Shown one piece after another: positions 1 to 10,800 of a DNA stretch of 64,000 bases. Origin of the DNA: Nectonema munidae (lineage: Eukaryota > Nematomorpha > Nectonematoida > Nectonematidae); assembly GCA_030549495.1 (NCBI GenBank), contig JAUIRK010000292.1, forward strand, positions 488,501-552,500, given 5' to 3'. The translations under genes were made by a program, and so were the position numbers. The notes beneath the pieces were generated by a model. It made no database searches. It was not told where the DNA came from and saw only the letters and a list, made by a program, of their open reading frames with translations. Every line of letters starts with the position of its first letter. The stretch's first letter is position 1.

Positions 1-270
1 TTGAGGTAGTGTGTACAAATGAGAGACTAAAATTATTCCAAAAATTGTATCCAATCATATCAAAGCGTTTGCATTTCCGTGACAAGAAAGATGGCTAAAA
101 TCCTGATGGTAATCGTTTATTGCTTCATAATTCGACTAATAATAATGGCCCTCAATCTTAAAAACAGTAATCCTCAATTTGCTGTCTAAAGTTTCTAACT
201 TTCTGGCATCATCGATCATTCACAAAATGGCGCAAATTTTCGAGCATCAGTTGAATTTATTTTTATATAT

Positions 271-328
271 ACTGAAAATGTGATAATTTTGTCAAAATGA
301 CTGAAAATCTGATAATTTTGTGAAAATG
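271..328. repeat. Two-copy 29-bp tandem repeat
   Basis: Two adjacent 29-bp units (271-299 and 300-328), each beginning actgaaaat and ending aaaatg, differ at two positions. It is a local tandem duplication with no coding signal. Confidence 0.75.
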
Positions 329-452
329 GCTTAAAATAGAATAAAACTAAAATTATAAATAAAGTATTAATTTGATCAACACTGGTCAAATTTGGTCGAA
401 TCTGAATAAATCGGTTTTTTACGTACCCAGTTTAACCTATGAAAAAATAAAA

Positions 453-648
453 AGTTATCATAATTTTTCTTTATTAATCGCACGTATTTCTCGCACATCT
501 AGTTTTCATAATACAATTTTTTATTTTTCATATATAAAAGTAAAAATCAAAAAATTTTTTTTTTATTGATTTACTAAAAATTTGAAAATGACTCTGAGAT
601 TTCCACGAATACGTGCGATTAAAAACGAAAAATAATACGACTTCATAA
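453..648. repeat. Foldback / MITE-like element with ~40-bp inverted ends
   Basis: The left arm (about 453-490) and right arm (about 603-648) are inverted copies. The best core is ttaatcgcacgtatt on the left and its reverse complement aatacgtgcgattaa on the right, extended outward by an AT-rich arm. The roughly 110-bp centre is non-coding. The shape is that of a non-autonomous DNA transposon. I could not define a target-site duplication, so the superfamily is open. Confidence 0.55.
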
Positions 649-1820
649 GATAATGTGAGTTTTTCATTTTTAAAATTCAAGATAAAATTTTCTACATTTC
701 TTCATATATAAAAATAAAATAATTTTTTATCAATTTGGTAAAAATTAAAAAAATACTGGCCAATTTTTTCAGGTGGTTTCATGAGATTTCGGTTAAAAGT
801 CATACGCGTGTGCAAAATACCGTAAATGCCCACATATGATATGCACTTGTTCATGGCAAACCTATGCCTTTTGAAGCAAAAATTCATGGAAAAACTTTAC
901 ACATTTTTACGGTACTCGTACTTTTTTACAGAAATAAAAAAAATACAGGAGTGTAAATGTTGCAAAAATATATTGAATGTTTTTTTAAATGTTTTAGCAA
1001 AAAGTAGGTCTAATATAGTTAGATATTTTCCGTCATATAAAGCATATTTAATGATTTACTTATGAAATAATGATTTTTGTTTCAATGTTGATTATGGTTT
1101 TAAGTCCTATAAATCAAAGATGTTAATATAAATTAATAAAATGTGTTTGCCATGTAAAGATACTTTAGAGATGGTCCAACACATAACATTCATATTAGAG
1201 CCATGTACAAGTTATAAAAATTTGCCCAAACTCGCGCCTTTCCGCATGGCCTTTTATTATTTTACAATCGTTCCGCACCTGCAATAAAAAAATAAAAAAC
1301 TCCCAAACCGCCTGAACTTTAAATTTTAAGTATTTTATTTTGATAAAGAAAGGATATAATTTAAATGCTACAGTTTTTATACATTGAATTCTTATGAGGT
1401 TAGATTTTAAAAAAAAAATTCACATATAGCACTGTTTTAAAATAGAATATCGATGGCGTTTGACTTTTCAAAATTGTTTTAGCATAAATAAAATGATGAG
1501 AGAGACTGATATTACGCTCCTTGTAAGCACTTGTTGCCATAATACATAGGACATTACGCGCAACAACAGAACGTGTATGAAATTTCCTTCAATATGATGT
1601 ATTGTATATGTAATAAAAAATGTACTCTATCTAAAGAAACAAATGGAGCTTTGATGGCGTAAAAGTGGCAGTGTGTGTAGCGGCCTTAATTCATATGTGA
1701 TATATAGTGCCGTTATGAAAAGTAATTTTCCTTCCAATGAAACAGCCACAAATGATACCTTTGAAAAGAGTAATTGTGTTCTTCAGATAAATGATATATG
1801 CTGTATTTCTTTAGGTAAAA

Positions 1821-4800
1821 ATGATCTTGCACCTGCTATTCCTCTTTGGAATGCTGAAGTATGGGAGTGTGTCTGCGCAAATTTTTGCCAAAGATAAAAA
1901 TGTCTTACTTTTTAATTACCACGATGAAAGATCAACAGACAACTTTCTGACTAAAACGCAAAAACTTCATCCAACAAAAACGCATTTATACTCCATTGGC
2001 AAATCCGTTAGAGGTTTTCATTTTTTAAATTTTCTAAATGACAAAAATCACGGATGTCCAACCTGTTGCCCGATGCCCACATAACGGCCCATTTAATTTT
2101 TTTATGCGGGTCCCCTATGATTCAAGCTTTGAAGATCTAATTCTTGTTTGAATTATCATTATTTATATTTGTGTGCAAAATAATAATGTTTTACAAGTAA
2201 AGAGTAAATCTATACAGCTTTATATTTCAGAGTAAGGAGTTTAGCTCATATACAGCATACGTATGTAATTTGCGAAGTAATTTCTGTTGTATTAGTTTGA
2301 TTTGTTCAATGTGATTTTTCTCATAGTTGACATTTGGAAAGATTTTTTTACTTGCATTTATTGGTGACCATTGATTTGTGAAATGTATGTATTTTATTTC
2401 TTTTTAACTCGGTATTCAACATGACGGATTTTTATATAAAATAAATTAAGAAACAAAGTTTAAAATATTGTTTAGTTATTTAGTTTTAGGTCATCTTTGT
2501 TCATGAAATATAATCAATGATGTATCAATTCTAAAATGTTTGAAAAGTTTTTTCTCAATTCAAAACGTAGAATAATATTAAATAAATTTTTTTTTCAAAG
2601 AAAATCTACTTTTCGATAATAATGCATGTGAAGCAAAACGCGTTTTGTCCACAACCACCAAACATGATTTCGTCGCCAACTTAGCTGATCAATTGGTTTG
2701 CAAAAATTGTCTTGTTTATATAGTTATTAATCGTGATTCTCTTTAGTTAATAATGATCAGTAAATCTCCTTTCGAAGTCGACGAAAGGTTGGTCTACCTA
2801 GACAATTTTATATAACGATATTTTCTTCTATGCATAACATCAAAATCCTAAAGAAAATGTCAAAAGAAAGTAGTGTAAGAAATCACATTATTTTTAATAA
2901 ATTTTGTCTGAATAAAGTTTTGCATTGAAATTTTTCATTTTAAACTTTTCAAAAAAGCACCATAATCGTGACACATTAAAGGTACTTATAGTTTGAAATT
3001 GGGCCACCAAATAAAAAGTTTGACATCCATGATCTAAATGAATTATGGTTAACTTTACGGGTACTTAAATAGATTATCTCTTCAAAAAAATTTCAAAATA
3101 TTTTTTTATTCATTATATATTAAAATTTAACATAGGCGTATTCAAAAAATAGATACTGAGAAATATTAAGAGATAGCATAAACTTTAATTTTATTTTTAG
3201 GTAAAAATCTCTGGGTTATGGCAATAGCAGAAAGCAATCCGAGTGTGGCCGTTCGCAATCGACCCGAAGTCACCTTAATCGGAAATATGCACGGAAATGA
3301 GGTAAATTCGTTTTCACTGATTTGCATATCTAGCATGTCTTAGAGAAATTCGTTTCTTTTCAATATAAATATCAAATGCAATATTCAATATGCTACTTTC
3401 CCAGCAAGCTAAGGTTTAGCCAGTTTTACAAATACGAATAAATATATGTTCAAATTTCCAATCTCCCATATTTTGCTTGTCTCCTAATTTTAATTTTTTT
3501 CCTCATATCTTTCTCAACTACTTCTTTCCAGTTTATTTTTGGTCTACCCTTACCCTTAATCAAATTTTGAAATTCCTAAGCCTTTTTGATAAACTCTCCT
3601 TCTGATCTCCTCTTTATGTGACCAAAAGATCTTAGCCTTTGCTTTTCTAAAATACCATTTATTTCACTCACTTGACATAAATTTCTCATTACGTATTCTA
3701 GATTTTAAAGTAAAATTACACATAATTCGGAGCATTCTCATTTCAGATGTATTTAATCTACTTTCACAACTATGGATTTTTGTTTAAAAAAGATAAATGA
3801 ATGGAATATATAGATTAGGTGTATTGTAGGCAGCGAGCAAGGAAATCCTTCTACACTTCATAAAGTATCTCGCGGAAAGCAACGCATCTGATGCACTCTT
3901 CCTTCGGAGCACAATGAGAATTCATATTTTGCCTTCTCTCAATCCTGATGGATTCTACAAAGCGCTCACCCTTTCAAGGCACAAAAAATTTGAGAACGTG
4001 GGCTATGTGTATGGAAGGTTTGGCTTTTTCTTCATTAATATTTTAGCTAACTACGCCATTTCAGGGTTAAATTTAAAAATAAATAAATTTCATGTTAAAA
4101 TAATTGAAATTCAATTTAAAAAACTGCTATCCAATTAAAAGTATTGAACTTGGAATAAAAAAATTTAAATTTTAAATTGTACAAACTAAATTTCAAATTA
4201 AATAATTTTTCCTAATAAATTTGTGAGAACACATTTATATAAAATAGAAATATTACACCCCATTTGTGAAATGTGGAATAGTTTTGCCCACTTCATGAAA
4301 TCAGCAATTTTATGCTGCACACAAAAATATTTTTTAATTCAAAAATCGCTTTTTCTGTCTTATCAACTATAGTTAGAGATTCGTGCATGAAAGTGCCGAT
4401 TTTATGAAATAGGCCAATTAACAATTGAGGTGTAACATATACACTACACAGCACACTCGTTTAGATTATTGCGGTCTGACTGTGTGTATATACCATTTTC
4501 TGTTCTATTATATTTTTCAATTCTGTTTCACATTTTCATTCTGTTTTATCCTTTCTTTTTCGAATAGATTAGAAAGGAATTAGAATCGAAAAAAGCTCAA
4601 ATAAAACGGATACTTGTTTATTTATAGCTATCTCTCTACAAAATTTAATACCTGTTAAAATGATTAAAATTTAGTATTGTGTTTGCAAAAAGGAGATATG
4701 AAATTGTAAATTATTATAAGTTATGTTTATCTTCCCAATTTTATTCAGTTATTATTTTGGCCTGTGTTTTTGCATTCATATGCGATTTAGTGCTTTTGTG

Positions 4801-7800
4801 TTCATCTATGTCTCAAATCAAATGAAAAAGAGAATTTATCACAGTCATGCACTACAAAAACAAATCATTTAAAAGGATGAAGGAAGAGACTTAATGAAAG
4901 CGAAAAGCATGCCTATATTTATATCCTTTGTGCTTTAAAATATTTTAGGGTAGTTAAAAAAAATTTTGGACCCTCCTTGTTTAAAATTTCTGGCTACGCC
5001 ACTGTGTGAAGGTTTGATGCATTTTCAGTGATATGTCCCTTAGAATTTTATCGTGTTACATATCACTATACAAAATCAATAATGAGAAAGTATATAATAA
5101 CAATTACCAGCTATTTTTATCATTTTTCAAAATAATGTTGGAAGGTTTTATGTTCTAAAAAAATAAAAGTTATATTTGCAAAAATGCGTGTTTGAACCTA
5201 ATGGTTCCTTGGAGTCTTTTCATTGAGAAGGGGCATTGCACCGCTTAGGCAGAACTATGAGCACGGAAGGTTTGCTGGAATAGAATAGAATAGAAGGGGA
5301 GAGAGTTCTCATTCATAATAACTTATGAATATCCTCTTTCTTCCATCTTACAAATCTCTTTCTATTTTAAAAGGAAATATAAATCTTTACGAATCTAGAA
5401 ATGCATCTACAACGGAGACGTAGCCAAGTGAGGCCTGAGAGGCCGAACGCGTGGCGCACTCTGTGAAATAATATTTTTTATAGGTATGTGCTTTAGAATA
5501 TTTTTGGTCACCCATTAAAAACTTTTTGTTTCCCTGCCACTTCTTGGTTCAAATTCCTGGTTAGGTTAATGATGGAACTATGATCAAGGAAATTTAGTAC
5601 TGGAACGAACTCAAGATCTGGTGATATCAAAGTCAATAATTTATACCAGTGCTCGCCAATCATTTAAACCTCACCTACCACTAAACTTATAATTACAATT
5701 CCTGTGGATAACAAAATAAAAAAAACTTCTGTATATTTTAAAAAATATGGATTTTACATGTATCTTTGTTTAGACATACATTGAAGGGCATATTTAAATG
5801 TTTAAAGAAAAAATCGTATAAAATTTTTATTTATAAAAAAATGCTAATGGATTTTATGGTTTTCCACGGACCACTTATTTTTTTCCATAGACCATATGTT
5901 GTCTGCGGATCTGTGGTTTGCGTCCTATGATCTTAGAGAACCTTTCTCACGCTCGCATGAATTAAAAAAATTATAACACTAAAATTTATTTGTCCACATG
6001 GAATCCTTTCTTACTCCTGCGCTTTACAAAGGCTAGCTACCCAACTTAAAAGTTGAAAGGAGAAGGCATAACAAATGAAGTATACGTCTACTCTAGATCA
6101 AGGATTGCCAAGGTGCCACTATAGACGGCATACGGATGTATGATACTTTTTATGGGGTCAATATGGTTATTAGGTTCGAAAGAGGGTTGATAATAAATAT
6201 ATAAAATGAGATATAAATATGATTTTTCAAATTTTAATTTCAACAGTGGAGAGAATATCCTGTAATATTTGTTTAGAGTATTCAATTTTATTAAATCATA
6301 TCTGGGGGTGGATTAGAATTAGAAATTCTCTGGAGTCAATAGTCTAAAAAGTTGGGGACCCCTCGTCTGAATCTAGTAGTGCTAGTCTCTAACTGCCAAT
6401 AATCATGTGAGATAGGGCAAAGTCAAAATGGGTGCACATTAAAGTGTCCTAAACATGATAAAAAAATCTTTTTGACACTAATTGATTTTTTTACAACTGA
6501 AATTTAAGCATTTTTGCATTAGATCTAGATTATTTGATGAATTTAAACTTTATTGACTTTTTAAATTTATTTGTTTAAATAAATTTTATTAAAATCCAAG
6601 CTGAAAGCTCATACATTTCGCTCATTTATAAATAAATTTCGAGAAGCGACAAGTTGTTTAGAATGTTTTATTTTACTTTCAAATTTTTATATACATTATT
6701 TGCAATTAAGAACATTGAGTGTCAAAAGAGGATATATTTCTTCTTTTTTTGGACACTCAAATACATCTCAATGTACTTATCATATTTTTCTTCGATGCAT
6801 TCAGAAATAATGCGAATAACGTAGATTTGAACCGAAACTTCCCTGACTACATAGTGTCACGCAAAACTATCATCCAACCTGAGACCAGAGCTGTGATGAA
6901 CTGGATCAAAAAAGTCAGTATCGTGTTGGCTGTCAATTTTCATGGAGGTGCCCTTGTCATGAATTATCCATACGACACCAATCCAAAAGGTTTTTGCCCT
7001 CACACTAAATCAAAGTGTATTTTTATAAGAGACCCCATTTAACTAATTTCAGAAATCAAAGCCTACTCCCGTTCTGATGATGATGACATTTATCGCTTCC
7101 TCTCTAAAACGTACACGCGAAATAATCCAAGCATGATAACCAAAGGAAAACTGTGCAATGATCAACACTTTCAACATGGAATCAGTATGTCTACTCGCAT
7201 AGCCCTTGTCTTCATGACAATATTTCTGAATAGTTATAGCATTATCTCATATTTTGTTGATAAAATCACATTTTATCAAAGTTGAGTAAACAGATTAAAA
7301 ACTTGAATCAAATCGAATTAGCAAAATCAGGAAAGTTAAAAGTTATTTGTAAAGGAATAAACGATTTCTATCATGATTTATTTTCTTTTTTCAAAAAATA
7401 AAAATATGTTTATCCAAAAATCAAAATATTACAAGATTTTTCAGAATTAAAAATGAATAAAATTTTTGAAAAAATTAAAATGTGAAGCAAATTTTTCTTG
7501 ATAAAAATGTCCGTGGCCAGACATTTGGTGGACACACTTTTGACCAACAGCTGCATCAGTATCGATGCAAGCAACCAACAATGTTGGCCTTGTTCTGGCA
7601 TGACTGTCTCAGATTGTTTTAGCTGAGATTCAGTTACCCAATTGAAAAAATTTTATTAAAATAATTCTTTTAACATGTCCAATATTTTATTTTAATTAAA
7701 AATATGGAAGATAAAATACAAACATTTTAATGATTCTTAACTTTCAAAATATCGAAATTGTTGCGTGTTCAAAGAAAAGTGAAACTGCAAGACAAAAAGA

Positions 7801-10800
7801 GTCTAATTTTTTAGATTTATAATTTACTTAATCTTTTAAACGTTTTTTTATCGGGATCTTATAAAAACCGTTACATGTTTTAGAAACAAATTCTCATTTT
7901 TAGTGGTAGGTGTGAAGATAAATTTAGTCAGTTCTAGAGCTTGAATAAGAAAAATCTGAACTAATCTTGCTAAGTGTCATTATAAATTTATTATGTTTTA
8001 TATATTATTCATATAGATATAAGGTATCACGTATTTGGTTTATTTACCTGACTAAACTATTTAAAACTATTATAATTATAACCAATTTGATCAACTAATG
8101 CCCTGAATCTTCCAAAGTTCATTTTTAGTTGAACTATAAAGTAATGATCTCTATAATTGCGTGATTACTTTTCCCGCAAAATCTCGACAGTTCTGGTTTC
8201 CTAATGTTTGGTTTGCAGATGTTTTCACCAGGAACCGTTCGAAGTTTCTCTTAGCATTCTTTGAGAATATATGCAGATCAAGAGTTATTACGCTCTTTAT
8301 TATTACCAGCATTTTCTGATCTATAAATAATAAATTCAAAAATTCAATCAAAACATACCATATATATAGTTGGATATCATGAAAACCTAAAATATTTCAT
8401 CGCAATACTGTATTATGCAAGTTTCACTTTTGGCCCAAAAATTAGAATAGAATAGTTATATTTTAAATCATTGACAATAACAACAATGTTTCAATCAAGC
8501 TACTTTGGAGGAAAAAAAATTTAACTGCATATATTCTTTGATATTAGGCATTTTGATCTTTGTGATAAGCAACAAGATTATTTTTCATTTTCATTTCGTT
8601 CTTTTGAGTGATGTAAATAACAGCTTCAGTAAATTTTTAATGAAATAAAAGTTCATTTTTCACACATGAATTAAAAATCTGCCAGCTAAAGATTTTTCTG
8701 CCAAAAAAGTTTGTGAAAGCAATTTAAGCTTGAAACTCCTGTTCTATAGAGTGTGAGTAAAATTTCTATTTTTTTAGATTGAACAATATTGTAGATCATT
8801 TTTTGAAGTTAGGGGCTGTTTTCAGGGTTAAGCGCGATGGAAAGTCCAGGTAGATTCTAGATTCAGTATTTCGTGCGAGGCCATGCTATACGTAAGGATG
8901 GGTGCGATCGTCACAAACAAATCTCAACTTAACTTAACCATTTTTTGGCTGTGGAAAGACTGGCTTTGATTCACTTGTTTAGGCTGCTAAACTTTATTTT
9001 TTATGCACACAGCTTTTCTCATTGAAAGTATCGATGACAAGTAAACTCAGACATTATTAATGTCTTTGTCCACTATAATATTTTGTATTTAGTAAATAAT
9101 ATATGATGCAATAAGCTTCATTTAAATTTTAAAGTGTCATAAATAATACATTATGATATCTCTGAAAGTGTTTTTTGCGACTGATCCCCGTGTCTTTTTA
9201 AGAATAAAAAAATTACTTGGCGCATATGAGAAATGGGTGATATAATATTAACCCATTTACGACCAATGTTCCTATTTTGGAACATAAGTAATTTCATATT
9301 CGTCTGCTTTTTTCAATGACTTTGAATATAAATCGTCTGCGTTTTTTTTAGATATCGTCTGCTTTGCTTGGTCTTAAATGGGTTAATGTACTGATTTACA
9401 AAGCTTTCTTAGTTTTTGATACTTTTTTTGGAGTTTAAATTGAAAATTTAATCGTGCCTTTTATATTTTAAGCTAACGGAGCAGCTTGGTACCCAGTAAC
9501 AGGTACGTATACAAATATGAACACAATGTCTCAAAGCATGAAATATCTTTGTTAATAGGAGGCCTACAAGATTACCTCTACTTTAATGGCGCTTTATCAT
9601 TCACGGCAGAAATATCCTGCAAAAAATTCCCTAATCCTTCCAAATTGATCACTTTTTGGCGAGAGAATTTTCCCGCCATGATCGCATTTCTCAAGATGCA
9701 AGCCAAAGGTATTTCATCTCTGCGCCTTTATATCTTCTTCCTTTCCTCACTGCTATTATGTGAAGTCGTGAATCGCGTATAATATTCGTATATACTCTCG
9801 CACACGCGAGAAAATTATTATTGGCGGAAAAATAGTTCTATAATCTACAATACTGAAAAGAAAATGCAAATACAGTGGTTCCTCGGTTTTGGACCACAAT
9901 TCGTTCGTACAAAGTGTTCGAAAACGGATTTGGTCGAATACCGAATCACTTATTCCCATAAGAATTGATGTAAAAGCAAATAATCCGTTCTCAAACACCA
10001 AATCAACTGTACAGGACTTTGTACAAACAAATCATCTTCAAAAACAAATGTACCATTATTTTGCTGAAAGGAAAAATTAAAGAAAAATGTTTATTCATAA
10101 CGTACAAGTGAATAACAGAGCAAGTTATTACTCAGAAGTAGAGCCCTCTTCTATAGTAACTTTTTCGGAATCACAGTTTTCATTTTGTTCTACAACTAAT
10201 CTTTGTTATTTCGGCTCAGGTAGGGCTTGCTTCGGAGTATCTGTCCTTTTCACTAAAAATTTTCCCAGCGTTTGTTGTTTTTGCCGGCTCTTTAATATTT
10301 TTTTTAAATGAGTCTTCACATTGTCATTGAACATGTTTACTGTTCTGTTGGTAATCACCGTGTTTGGCGATACTTTTCTACAAAGTTTTGCAGCTTATTC
10401 CATTTTGAAATCATTTCTTTAATTTGAGCACTTGAAACATTTCTATCCTCATATTTTTCTAGGGTTACAGTTTTTCGCTTTCCTTTGTCACCGTCACTTA
10501 TATTTTCTTTAGAAGACACAATTAGCACTCCATCTAAATAATATGTCATAAAAATTTCATTTTATAAGCTCTTACCTACTAAGAGGGAAAAGAAAGAAAA
10601 CGCAAGTGATGACACGTGTAAATTATAAAAGATGAGAGTATGATTTGTTATGTGCAGGAATCATTATATATGTTATGTGCACTGTTAGTATATATATATA
10701 TAATGTGTAAATGTGTTATCAATTCGATGTGTACGTTTTATATAAATATTGGATGCCAGTTGTTTTGAGAATATGAGAAGAAGGAAGATTGAAATGCTCT

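Larger units (their letters stand above)
1..1820. other. Upstream region of first carboxypeptidase gene, no gene seen
   Basis: AT-rich sequence with no exon that I can recognise. It contains a two-copy 29-bp direct repeat (271-328) and an inverted-repeat element (about 453-648), listed separately. The bases just before the start codon at 1821 read ctttaggtaaaa, so a 5' UTR exon junction could lie at about 1815. No TATA box or other promoter signal can be assigned with confidence. Confidence 0.5.

Noticed and set aside
90-125. NPDG-like codons near the left end, suggesting a further carboxypeptidase exon
   Set aside because: Only four residues match, a stop lies directly before them, and the neighbouring IHILPS context is absent.
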